Shown: in pieces, positions 1 through 7,312 of the stretch
How the letters are laid out: every line of letters starts with the position of its first letter
Position numbering within the stretch: the first letter of the stretch is position 1
Source: Cyanobium sp. WAJ14-Wanaka
Lineage (GTDB): Bacteria > Cyanobacteriota > Cyanobacteriia > PCC-6307 > Cyanobiaceae
NCBI RefSeq assembly: GCF_024345375.1
Contig: NZ_JAGQAZ010000002.1
Coordinates: forward strand, 248,001 to 312,000
DNA length: 64,000 nt
Direction: 5' to 3'
Position numbers and translations under genes: made by a program
Notes under the pieces: model-generated
Databases searched by the model: none
Told to the model about the DNA's origin: nothing
What the model saw: only the letters and a program-made list of their open reading frames with translations

Positions 1-109
1 GGCTGAAATTGGTCGCTTGATCAATGTCTCGCGCGAGCGGGTGCGCCAACTGGAGTCAAAGGCGATTCTCAAATTGCGGATGATGAGCGACGTGCAGCAG
101 GCGGCCTAG
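1..109 (+). CDS. RNA polymerase sigma-70 family factor, C-terminal end (partial)
   Basis: The window opens inside a reading frame (codons from base 2) that ends at the TAG at 107-109. The 35 visible residues are the end of sigma region 4.2: the recognition helix and following segment read VSRERVRQLESKAILKLR, the part that contacts the -35 promoter element. The form resembles cyanobacterial group 2 (RpoD-like) factors more than the primary sigma factor, but the rest of the protein is outside the window, so the subgroup is an inference. The next gene starts 33 bases downstream on the same strand and could be cotranscribed. Confidence 0.85.
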   Translation, partial: AEIGRLINVSRERVRQLESKAILKLRMMSDVQQAA

Positions 110-142
110 GTATTGGCCATCGCCTGGCAAGGGATCTGACAG

Positions 143-832
143 ATGGCCTGGTGGTCGCAGCAATTTCTAGGCATAACAGCAATTGCCCTCTGGCTAACCC
201 TGCTGGCGTTCCTGGCGATTCAAGTTCGCCGCCGCTGGCATGGCCAAAGGGAGTGGAGCAGAAAACTGGTCCACATGGGCACGGGCCTGGTGGTGTTGAT
301 TGCCTGGGCCTGCGCCATTGACCGGCGCATCGCCCTACCCGCCGCCGCCCTGATCACCCTGCTGGCCCTGCTCAATCACCGCCTACGGGTATTGCCAGCC
401 ATAGAGGATGTGGGCCGCTCCAGCTACGGCACGGTCGCCTACGGCGCCTCTATCACCATTTTGCTGGCCATCTATTGGCCGTCCAGGCCCGATGCCGTGG
501 CGGCAGGTGTGCTGGTGATGGCCATTGGTGATGGCCTGGCGGGCCTGATCGGGCCCCTGATTCCATCGCCCTGCTGGCAGGTACTCGGCCAACGAAAATC
601 CCTAGTCGGCACTGGCGCCATGGCCGCAGGCAGCCTGGGGGTATTGCTCCTTCTGCGCCAGTTGGCTGGCGTCGAAGGGCTGGCGGCCCCAAATCCTGCA
701 GCCCTCGGGGCGATAGTCCTGGTGAGTGTGCTGCTCGAACAGCTGGCGATCCTGGGCATCGACAACCTCACCGTGCCCATTGCCGCCGGTTGGCTGTGGA
801 GCCTGCTCAGCCAGCCCCTAGGCCAGGGCTAG
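143..832 (+). CDS. Phytol kinase-like membrane protein (dolichol/phytol kinase family)
   Basis: A 229-residue, very hydrophobic protein with about six to seven membrane segments. Family signatures are RKLVHMGTG near residue 40, YGTVAYG near 95, the acidic MAIGDGLAG motif near 125 and QRKSLVGTGAM near 152. These match the cyanobacterial/plant VTE5-type kinases that use CTP to phosphorylate phytol released from chlorophyll, feeding tocopherol and chlorophyll synthesis. Membrane location and family are seen in the sequence; phytol as substrate is inferred from cyanobacterial relatives. Its 3' end overlaps the convergent DAHP synthase gene by 15 bases. Confidence 0.82.
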   Translation: MAWWSQQFLGITAIALWLTLLAFLAIQVRRRWHGQREWSRKLVHMGTGLVVLIAWACAIDRRIALPAAALITLLALLNHRLRVLPAIEDVGRSSYGTVAYGASITILLAIYWPSRPDAVAAGVLVMAIGDGLAGLIGPLIPSPCWQVLGQRKSLVGTGAMAAGSLGVLLLLRQLAGVEGLAAPNPAALGAIVLVSVLLEQLAILGIDNLTVPIAAGWLWSLLSQPLGQG

Positions 833-1897
833 GGGTTCAACTGTCCGAGCTGCCCGCACCGCGTCGGCCAAGCCAGCCAGCACCTCGCAGGTGGTGGCCA
901 GGTCGATGCAGGCATCGGTCACGCTCTGGCCATAAGTGAGCTTGGAGCGATCTGGCTGAAGCTTCTGGTTGCCAGCCACCAGATGGCTCTCGAGCATCAC
1001 TCCCATCACCGGGCTAGAGCCGCTGCGCAACTGCCCAGCCACCTGCTCGGCCACCTCCCCCTGGCGGCGGTAGTCCTTGTTGGAATTGCCATGGCTGCAA
1101 TCCACCATCAGCCTGGCGGGCAAGCCTGCCTTGGCCAGCTCTGCCGCCGCCTCAGCCACGGCCTCGGGGTGGTAGTTAGTGCCCCGCTTGCCGCCGCGCA
1201 ACACCAGGTGGCCATCGGGATTACCGGTGGTGGCCACAATCGCGGCCTGACCCTCCCCATTAATTCCCAGGAAATGGTGGGGCATGGCGGCCGACTCCAT
1301 GGCGTTGATCGCGGTGATCGCACTGCCATCGGTGCCGTTCTTGAAACCAATCGGCATCGAGAGGCCAGAGGCCATTTCGCGATGGGTTTGGCTTTCGGTG
1401 GTGCGGGCGCCAATCGCTGTCCAACTGATCAAATCAGCGATGTATTGGGGCACCACGGGATCTAGCAACTCGGTGGCTGCCGGCAGGCCCATCTCGGCCA
1501 AATGGAGCAACAAACCCCGCGCCAGGCGCAGACCCGTATTGATGTCGTAGCTGTCGTCGAGGTGGGGATCGTTGATCAGCCCCTTCCAGCCCACCGTGGT
1601 GCGGGGTTTTTCGAAGTAGACCCTCATCACGATCTCGAGCTGGTCCCTGTGGCGCTCCTGCTCCAGGGCAATGGCGTTGGCGTACTCCTTTGCAGCCCCT
1701 ACATCGTGCACAGAACAGGGGCCAACGATCACCAGCAGGCGCTGGTCGCGGCCGTGCATGATCGCCTGAATGCGTTGGCGGGCCTGCTGCACCGTGGCCG
1801 CCGAGCGCTCGGTGATCGGCAATTCCCGATGGAGCAGGGCTGGGGCCATCAAGGGCCTGGTTTCCACCACATGCAGATCTGAGGTGGTGGAATTCAT
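818..1897 (-). CDS. aroG: 3-deoxy-7-phosphoheptulonate (DAHP) synthase, class I
   Basis: Condenses phosphoenolpyruvate and erythrose 4-phosphate in the first step of the shikimate pathway; cytosolic. From the ATG at 1897 the protein has 359 residues, normal for the AroG/AroF type. Visible motifs are VGPCSVHD (about 58-65), the PEP-binding [11 protein letters not shown] (96-106), IGARTTESQ, and the metal-site VDCSHGNS. The open frame extends upstream to 1954, but the added residues lack family similarity, so 1897 is preferred. It is divergent from acnB, with 180 bases between the starts. A second shikimate-pathway enzyme, AroE, lies at about 15 kb. Confidence 0.95.
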   Translation of the reverse strand: MNSTTSDLHVVETRPLMAPALLHRELPITERSAATVQQARQRIQAIMHGRDQRLLVIVGPCSVHDVGAAKEYANAIALEQERHRDQLEIVMRVYFEKPRTTVGWKGLINDPHLDDSYDINTGLRLARGLLLHLAEMGLPAATELLDPVVPQYIADLISWTAIGARTTESQTHREMASGLSMPIGFKNGTDGSAITAINAMESAAMPHHFLGINGEGQAAIVATTGNPDGHLVLRGGKRGTNYHPEAVAEAAAELAKAGLPARLMVDCSHGNSNKDYRRQGEVAEQVAGQLRSGSSPVMGVMLESHLVAGNQKLQPDRSKLTYGQSVTDACIDLATTCEVLAGLADAVRAARTVEPLALA

Positions 1898-2077
1898 GGC
1901 CTGGGCTGGCGCTGCTGCCGGGAGGTAGGGGTCCACCCTAAACAGCGGAACCATTTAGCCCTTGGCGGCAAGCCTTTGCCCTGGCTTTTGCAGCCATGCA
2001 CACCAAGGCGGGGCCAGGCGACCAAGAAGAATGGCTGCATCGTTTGCCCTGCGGGGATCTCCCTGCCTGCAAAGCCC

Positions 2078-4690
2078 ATGGCCGTCGCCCTGCTTGCCAG
2101 CTATCGCCAAGCCGAAGCCGAACGGGCCGCCCTGGGTGTGCCAGCCCTGCCCCTAGACGCGCCCCAGGCCCAGGCCCTAACCGAATTGCTGGAGCAGCCC
2201 CCCGCTGGCGAGGAGGCTTTCCTGTTGCACCTACTGGGTGAACGAATCCCACCCGGTGTGGATGAGGCCGCCTACGTGAAAGCAGGCTGGCTCGCGGCCG
2301 TGGCCAAGGGCAGCCGCACCAGCCCCCTGGTGAGCCCGGTGGAAGCCGTGAAGCTCCTGGCCACGATGATCGGCGGCTACAACGTGGGCGCCCTGATCGA
2401 GTTGCTCTCCAGCCCTGAGCCTGCCATTGCCCAGCAGGCCGCCACGGGGCTGAGCCGCACCGTGCTCGTCTACGACGCCTTCCACGATGTGTTGGAACTG
2501 GCCCAGGGCAATGCCTACGCCAAACAGGTGGTGGAGGCCTGGGCCACGGCGGCATGGTTCACATCCAAGCCAGAGCTGGCAGCGGAGATCACCGTCACGG
2601 TGTTCAAGGTGGAGGGCGAAACCAACACCGACGACCTCTCCCCCGCCACCCACGCCACCACCCGTCCAGACATCCCCCTGCACGCCACGGCGATGCTGGA
2701 AACCCGCATGCCCGGCGGGCTGGCGCTGATCAATGAGCTGAAAGGCAAGGGCCATCCGGTGGCCTACGTGGGTGATGTGGTGGGCACCGGCAGCTCCCGC
2801 AAATCCGCGATCAACTCGGTGCTGTGGCACACCGGCACCAACATTCCCCATGTGCCCAATAAGCGCTCTGGCGGAGTGGTGCTGGGGGGCAAGATTGCCC
2901 CGATCTTCTTCAACACCGCCGAAGACTCTGGTGCCCTGCCGATCGAGTGCAACGTAAGCGCCCTGAACAGTGGCGACGTAATCACGATCCGTCCTTACGC
3001 CGGCACGATCGAACGGGCAGCCGGCGAACCAAATGCCGGTGAAATCGTGGCCCGCTTTGAGCTCAAGCCCAGCACGATCACCGATGAGGTGCGCGCCGGC
3101 GGCCGCATCCCCCTGCTGATTGGCCGCTCACTTACAGACAAGGTGCGCTCCCAGCTGGGCATGGCCCCATCGGAGCTCTTCATCCGCCCGAGCGCCCCGG
3201 CCGACACCGGCAAGGGCTACACCCTGGCCCAAAAGATGGTGGGCAAGGCCTGCGGTCTGGCGGGCGTGCGCCCAGGCACCAGCTGCGAACCGCTGATGAC
3301 CACCGTGGGCTCCCAGGACACCACCGGGCCGATGACCCGCGATGAGATGAAGGAGCTGGCCTGCCTGGGCTTCAGCGCCGATCTGGTGATGCAGAGCTTC
3401 TGCCACACGGCCGCCTATCCCAAGCCGGTGGACCTCAAAACCCACGCCGAGCTCCCCGATTTCATGGCGTCCCGCGGCGGAGTGGCCCTGCGCCCCGGCG
3501 ACGGCATCATCCACAGCTGGCTGAATCGCATGCTGCTGCCCGACAGCGTCGGCACCGGCGGTGACAGCCACACCCGCTTCCCCCTGGGCATTTCCTTCCC
3601 GGCCGGCTCAGGCCTGGTGGCCTTTGCCGCCGCCATCGGCGCCATGCCCCTGGACATGCCCGAATCGGTGCTGATCAAATTTTCAGGCTCCCTGCAGCCG
3701 GGCGTCACCCTGCGCGATGTGGTGAATGCCATCCCCTACGTGGCGATCCAGCAGGGCCTGCTCACGGTGGAAAAAGCCGGCAAGAAAAATGTATTTAGTG
3801 GCCGGATTATGGAGATCGAGGGCCTGCCAGACCTCAAGCTGGAGCAGGCATTTGAGCTGACAGATGCCACCGCTGAGAGGTCCTGTGCCGGCAGCACGAT
3901 CAAGCTTTCCGTGGAAACGGTGAGCGAATACCTGCGCAGCAACGTGGCCCTGCTCAAAAACATGATTGCCCGGGGCTATAGCGATGGCCGCACCCTGGCC
4001 CGCCGCATCAAGGCGATGCAGGCCTGGCTGGCCAATCCGGTGTTGATGGAGGCCGACGCCGATGCCGAATACGCCGCCGTAATTGAAATCAACCTCGATC
4101 AACTGACTGAGCCGATCCTGGCCTGCCCCAACGACCCCGACAACGTCAAATTGCTCTCCGATGTGGCGGGAGAAAGGATCGATGAGGTATTCATCGGCTC
4201 ATGCATGACCAACATCGGCCATTACCGCGCCGCCGCCAAGGTGCTGGAGGGCCAAGGTGCCAACTCGGCGCAGCTGTGGGTATGTCCCCCAACCCGGATG
4301 GATGAGGAGATGCTTAAACAGGAGGGCTACTACGCCACCTTTGAGGCGGCCGGCTCCCGCATGGAGATGCCGGGTTGCTCCCTATGCATGGGCAACCAGG
4401 CCAGGGTCGAGGAGAACACCACGGTGTTTTCCACCAGCACCCGCAACTTCAACAACCGCCTCGGCAATGGCGCCCAGGTGTACCTGGGCAGCGCCGAACT
4501 GGCCGCCGTATGTGCCCAGCTGGGCCGCATTCCCTCCAAAACCGACTACCTGGCCGTGGCAGCAGCCAAAATCGACCCCCATAGCGCCGAGCTCTACCGC
4601 TACCTCAACTTCGACCAACTGGCGGGCTTTGCAGACGAGGGCCGGGTAATGAGCGCCGAGCAGGAGGCCAAAGTGCTGGCAGAGGTCTAA
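2078..4690 (+). CDS. acnB: Bifunctional aconitate hydratase 2 / 2-methylisocitrate dehydratase
   Basis: Interconverts citrate and isocitrate through cis-aconitate. With the ATG at 2078 the product has 870 residues, close to E. coli AcnB. The AcnB-type domain order is visible: helical HEAT-like N-terminus, swivel domain ([13 protein letters not shown]), then the catalytic domains (GGDSHTRFP). The three iron-sulfur ligands are Cys709 in GSCMTNIGH and Cys767 and Cys770 in GCSLCMG. The open frame reaches back to 1976, but the extra 34 residues are unlike the family, so the internal ATG is chosen. A fragment of a radical SAM gene begins 6-7 bases after its stop. Confidence 0.96.
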   Translation: MAVALLASYRQAEAERAALGVPALPLDAPQAQALTELLEQPPAGEEAFLLHLLGERIPPGVDEAAYVKAGWLAAVAKGSRTSPLVSPVEAVKLLATMIGGYNVGALIELLSSPEPAIAQQAATGLSRTVLVYDAFHDVLELAQGNAYAKQVVEAWATAAWFTSKPELAAEITVTVFKVEGETNTDDLSPATHATTRPDIPLHATAMLETRMPGGLALINELKGKGHPVAYVGDVVGTGSSRKSAINSVLWHTGTNIPHVPNKRSGGVVLGGKIAPIFFNTAEDSGALPIECNVSALNSGDVITIRPYAGTIERAAGEPNAGEIVARFELKPSTITDEVRAGGRIPLLIGRSLTDKVRSQLGMAPSELFIRPSAPADTGKGYTLAQKMVGKACGLAGVRPGTSCEPLMTTVGSQDTTGPMTRDEMKELACLGFSADLVMQSFCHTAAYPKPVDLKTHAELPDFMASRGGVALRPGDGIIHSWLNRMLLPDSVGTGGDSHTRFPLGISFPAGSGLVAFAAAIGAMPLDMPESVLIKFSGSLQPGVTLRDVVNAIPYVAIQQGLLTVEKAGKKNVFSGRIMEIEGLPDLKLEQAFELTDATAERSCAGSTIKLSVETVSEYLRSNVALLKNMIARGYSDGRTLARRIKAMQAWLANPVLMEADADAEYAAVIEINLDQLTEPILACPNDPDNVKLLSDVAGERIDEVFIGSCMTNIGHYRAAAKVLEGQGANSAQLWVCPPTRMDEEMLKQEGYYATFEAAGSRMEMPGCSLCMGNQARVEENTTVFSTSTRNFNNRLGNGAQVYLGSAELAAVCAQLGRIPSKTDYLAVAAAKIDPHSAELYRYLNFDQLAGFADEGRVMSAEQEAKVLAEV

Positions 4691-4696
4691 GACGCG

Positions 4697-4966
4697 CCTG
4701 AACCAGGAAACCCTGCTGTTTGAACCCGCCCAGCCCCAGGTTGGAGCGCTTAAAGCGGTGCTGGCCTTTCCCAGCACCTACACAGTGGGGATCACCAGCC
4801 TGGGCTACCAGGTGGTCTGGGCCAGCCTGGCCCAGCTCAGCGATCTGGATGTGCGCCCCCTGTTCACCGACCAGGGCGACCCGGCCCACGACTCCCAAGG
4901 ATGTCGGAGCCCCAATCTCGATCTGTTTGGTCTGTCTTTGAGCTGGGAACAGAATGGCCTGGCGCG
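4697..4966 (+). repeat. Long direct repeat, left copy (partner at 7043-7312)
   Basis: Imperfect direct repeat of about 270 bases spanning the start of the radical SAM gene. Alignment by eye needs no gaps. Identity falls from about 98 percent in the first 120 bases to about two thirds at the 3' end, where similarity stops near GAATGGCCT. The two copies bracket the accessory segment 4967-7042. Confidence 0.85.
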
Positions 4967-4971
4967 GTGAC
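4697..4971 (+). pseudogene. Orphan 5' fragment of the radical SAM gene (partial duplicate)
   Basis: These bases repeat the first part of the intact gene at 7104 (repeat 7043-7312, offset 2346). The first 120 bases differ at only two positions; the last 70 are only about two thirds identical. Translated from the GTG at 4758 the fragment reads LAFPSTYTVGITSLGYQVVW and onward through SLSWEQNGLAR before a TGA at 4968-4970, about 70 codons in place of 523. No cysteine cluster is present, so it cannot be a radical SAM enzyme. Many differences in the 3' half are synonymous, suggesting that it was once part of a working, diverged allele. It sits directly behind acnB, probably the ancestral site of the gene. 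Confidence 0.8.
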
Positions 4972-5003
4972 TTTCAGGAAAGGTGCCACTCCTCGGCTGC
5001 CGC

Positions 5004-5195
5004 TCAGGCGGCCAGGATTAAGGGTAGTGGCTGAATTGAATTGGGTTCCTCTGGTGGCTTGTTGATCCACACTTCAGCCGGTTGACGCCAACAGCGGATC
5101 TGCCTGCTCCAACGCGATGGATTAGCCCGGCGGGCCTTCTCATAGACGTCAATGCGCTGCTGACAAATAGCCGTAGCGGCGCCACAGTGGCGCAG
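5004..5195 (-). pseudogene. Transposase C-terminal relic, left-pointing (IS3-like DDE family)
   Basis: On the minus strand an open frame closes at 5004 and carries about 60 residues that look like the extreme C-terminus of an IS3-type transposase: LRHCGAATAICQQR, VYEKARRANPSRWSR and then AEVWINKPPEEP. In that family the corresponding stretch is the HYGRA...ANPERF...WINKP tail after the DDE catalytic core. The catalytic domain is missing, so this is a remnant. The frame stays open upstream to 5270 only because it reads backwards through the neighbouring relic. Family assignment is from motif memory, not a search. Confidence 0.55.
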
Positions 5196-5212
5196 ATGGG
5201 GCGTCACTGTGG
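5182..5212. repeat. Inverted repeat at the junction of the two transposase relics
   Basis: CCACAGTGGCGC at 5182-5193 pairs with GCGTCACTGTGG at 5201-5212 with one mismatch and a 7-base spacer. Each arm encodes the HCG codons of one relic, so the palindrome is the nucleotide-level meeting point of two oppositely directed transposase tails. Confidence 0.75.
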
Positions 5213-5390
5213 AGATGCCATGGAGATCTGCCGTCACCGGGCTGTTGTCTACGAGCAGGCACGGCAGCAAAACCCGCGCCGCTGGTCACGATCAACGCGT
5301 AGCTGGCATCAACCAAAAGTGGTTTGGATCAATCCACCACCACCTGAGGAAAACAACGCCAAAAAACCTACATTTGCGATGGCTGCCTGA
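5198..5390 (+). pseudogene. Transposase C-terminal relic, right-pointing (IS3-like DDE family)
   Basis: Plus-strand counterpart of the relic at 5004-5195. It encodes RHCGDAMEICRHR, VYEQARQQNPRRWSR and VVWINPPPPEEN and ends at 5390. About 57 percent of aligned residues match the left-pointing relic, so the two come from related but distinct elements. Both are cut at the same codon region (HCG), where a 12-base inverted repeat (5182-5193 and 5201-5212) joins them head to head. No catalytic core is present. Confidence 0.55.
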
Positions 5391-5456
5391 GCAGCAGCAT
5401 CGGCGTCATCCTTCCTGGCGGTCACCGCATCGGATACCCACTGCATACGAATCAAT

Positions 5457-5485
5457 TGACTTAAAAAGTCATGGGTGCTAGTGTA
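5457..5485 (+). promoter_or_regulatory. Candidate promoter of the AT-rich orphan gene
   Basis: TTGACT at 5457-5462 is a near-consensus -35 box, followed after 17 bases by TAGTGT at 5480-5485, a weak -10 box. The start codon is at 5506. Overlapping the -35 box is a perfect inverted repeat, TGACTT-AAA-AAGTCA (5458-5472), which could be an operator. The boxes are seen directly; function is inference. Confidence 0.33.
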
Positions 5486-5505
5486 GATCTCAAAATAAGC
5501 ATAAA

Positions 5506-6690
5506 ATGTCAAACCCAACCTTCTTTCAGCCGTTTGTCTCGACATCAGTCACCATTGACAGCACCGCCAATTCGCTGCAAGGCATCAAGAAAAACCATCT
5601 ATCTCCTAACTCATACCTTCTGGCCGGAACAACAGGAGACGGCCTTGCCCCTCCGGGCTATGGAGCCCTTTATATAGGCGCCATCGATGGATCATCCACA
5701 TCCAGTGGAAGTGGCAGCGGCACTTGGTACAACTTTTCAGTTCCTTCAACATGGAATCCACAGCAGACCTCTGCTTACGGGCCAGATATTCTCACAGCAG
5801 GAACCGGCCCTGGTGGCATCGGGGATGTGGCACTGACAGGAACTTGGATTAATTCTTCTGGGGTTACAACTGGTTGGTATTACAAAGGTGACATCTCAGC
5901 TCTCAATGGTGATACCTCGGGTGCAATTACAAAAGGCTTTCAAAATTTTCAGGCTACAACAAAAAATAATTCTCCTGCCAATTATACCTATCTCCATAGT
6001 GTTGATGGAGGATATGTAGCCGGCAACTACACCACAAGCGGTGGCCCGATTGGGCTTACAATTAATGTTGGACCAGGAGCTGGTTCTTTTGTTTTCAACC
6101 CACTGACCAATAAACAAACCAACATAACTTACTCAGACAATGCCACATACCACAGCACTTTTGGCATTTGGGAAAATGATAACAATACCTACACAGTTTC
6201 AGGGGGGGCTTCCTACTCTCGAAGATTCTTACGTAATAGAAATATGGTCAATGCTATTGCTAGGGTCGCCAAAATTTTGCCTGATGCCGCCCTGGGCCAT
6301 GGCATGCTTGCCGACATTGACCCAATTACCGGCATAGCAACCAATATTCATTATTATAATTATAATAATGACAATAACAGATATTCAAGTGTCATTACAC
6401 ATTTTCAAGGCATATACCATATGGGGGATGATGTTTATCAGGCACCTTTCTTTGCTGTCAAAACCAATGGAGAAATCTATGGTGGAAATGCTTACATACA
6501 CCGCCTGAAGAACGGGCAATTTTCAGACAACGCTATCTGGCAGACATTTGAACCAACCTTACAAGGTAGTGCTTTAGGGCCCACATCAGTCGCAGGTGAA
6601 GCCAATACAGGGATTTTTGACGGAGGCCAGCCATTCGCATCGATCGGTAGCACTCTGTCCTATTTTACGGCAGCTCAAATTCTTAAATAG
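5506..6690 (+). CDS. AT-rich orphan gene, unknown protein (accessory)
   Basis: A 394-residue protein I do not recognise. It has no evident signal peptide or membrane segment and is rich in Gly, Ser, Thr, Asn and Tyr, suggesting a beta-rich, possibly extracellular protein. The middle section has spaced phrases such as YLHSVDGGYVAGNY, SFVFNPLT and FGIWENDNNTYTVSGG, which loosely recall bacterial repeat proteins with GNY...F.Y...YGIW...Y.I.GG units; this likeness is weak. Base composition is clearly AT-richer than all neighbours, with codons such as aat, aca and tat, which points to horizontal acquisition. The ATG at 5506 has no strong ribosome-binding site but has a candidate promoter upstream. 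It lies between transposase relics and the repeat-flanked radical SAM gene. Confidence 0.7.
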   Translation: MSNPTFFQPFVSTSVTIDSTANSLQGIKKNHLSPNSYLLAGTTGDGLAPPGYGALYIGAIDGSSTSSGSGSGTWYNFSVPSTWNPQQTSAYGPDILTAGTGPGGIGDVALTGTWINSSGVTTGWYYKGDISALNGDTSGAITKGFQNFQATTKNNSPANYTYLHSVDGGYVAGNYTTSGGPIGLTINVGPGAGSFVFNPLTNKQTNITYSDNATYHSTFGIWENDNNTYTVSGGASYSRRFLRNRNMVNAIARVAKILPDAALGHGMLADIDPITGIATNIHYYNYNNDNNRYSSVITHFQGIYHMGDDVYQAPFFAVKTNGEIYGGNAYIHRLKNGQFSDNAIWQTFEPTLQGSALGPTSVAGEANTGIFDGGQPFASIGSTLSYFTAAQILK

Positions 6691-6774
6691 CAATACGACG
6701 ATGGCGAAACATAATCGCTACTTAAATATCCTCCCAACCTATTAAGCTTTATACCTAAAAGATTAAAAGCATTT

Positions 6775-6792
6775 AAATAGTTCGAACTATTT
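6775..6792. repeat. Perfect 18-base palindrome
   Basis: AAATAGTTCGAACTATTT reads the same on both strands. It lies 85 bases beyond the stop of the orphan gene. It could be a protein-binding site, or a rho-independent hairpin lacking a T tract. Its presence is certain, its role unknown. Confidence 0.8.
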
Positions 6793-6940
6793 CAAGCCAA
6801 CTCTAAAATCCACTCTTCTTCTTCGCTGTGAATGCGGTACAACTCTTATTTTTGACAGAAAAAGCGTGCCGACCCAACTAGATCAACACAATCACTATAA
6901 CTCATAAAAGTACCTCGTTACGTCAAAGCAACGTCCTGCT

Positions 6941-6984
6941 GATGCTGCTGAATTGCCGAAGTTGATGCAAATTCAACCAGCATC
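6941..6984. repeat. Imperfect inverted repeat near the right edge of the accessory segment
   Basis: GATGCTGCTGAATT (6941-6954) pairs with AATTCAACCAGCATC (6970-6984), with one bulged base and one mismatch, around a 15-base loop. No T tract follows, so it is not a standard terminator. It sits about 60 bases before the right copy of the long direct repeat and could be a remnant of an element end. Confidence 0.6.
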
Positions 6985-7042
6985 CAGCCTATGGTTCAAG
7001 CTGCCCAGGTGTCAGTCTGGGAGCAGTCAACTAGCCTCCACC

Positions 7043-7312
7043 CCTGAACCAAGAAACCCTGCTGTTTGAACCCGCCCAGCCCCAGGTTGGAGCGCTTAAA
7101 GCGGTGCTGGCCTTTCCCAGCACCTACACAGTGGGGATCACAAGCCTGGGCTACCAGGTGGTCTGGGCCACCCTGGCCCAGCGCTCCGATATGGATGTGC
7201 GCCGCCTGTTCACCGACCAGGGCGACCCGGCCCACGGCTCCCAGAGGGGTCGCGGTGCCGATCTAGACCTCTTTGGCCTGTCGCTGAGCTGGGAGCTCGA
7301 TGGACCGGTGTT
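7043..7312 (+). repeat. Long direct repeat, right copy (partner at 4697-4966)
   Basis: Covers the region just upstream of and including the first 70 codons of the intact radical SAM gene. See the left copy for alignment. The repeat starts at nearly the same short distance before the coding region in both places, and flanks the orphan-gene segment. Confidence 0.85.

Larger units (their letters stand above)
6691..7042. other. AT-rich non-coding stretch of the accessory segment
   Basis: About 350 bases with no supported gene. It is AT-rich like the orphan gene upstream. It contains an 18-base perfect palindrome and an imperfect inverted repeat, listed separately. Composition returns to the chromosomal norm near 6930. 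I see no tRNA and no integrase fragment in it. Confidence 0.6.

Noticed and set aside
1938-2555. 205-codon minus-strand frame opposite the start of acnB
   Set aside because: Arg/Pro/Gly-rich antisense translation typical of GC-rich shadow frames.
4971-7042. Possibility of an intact insertion sequence or integrative element
   Set aside because: Only transposase tails without a catalytic core are present, and no integrase, terminal inverted repeats or short target-site duplication could be identified.
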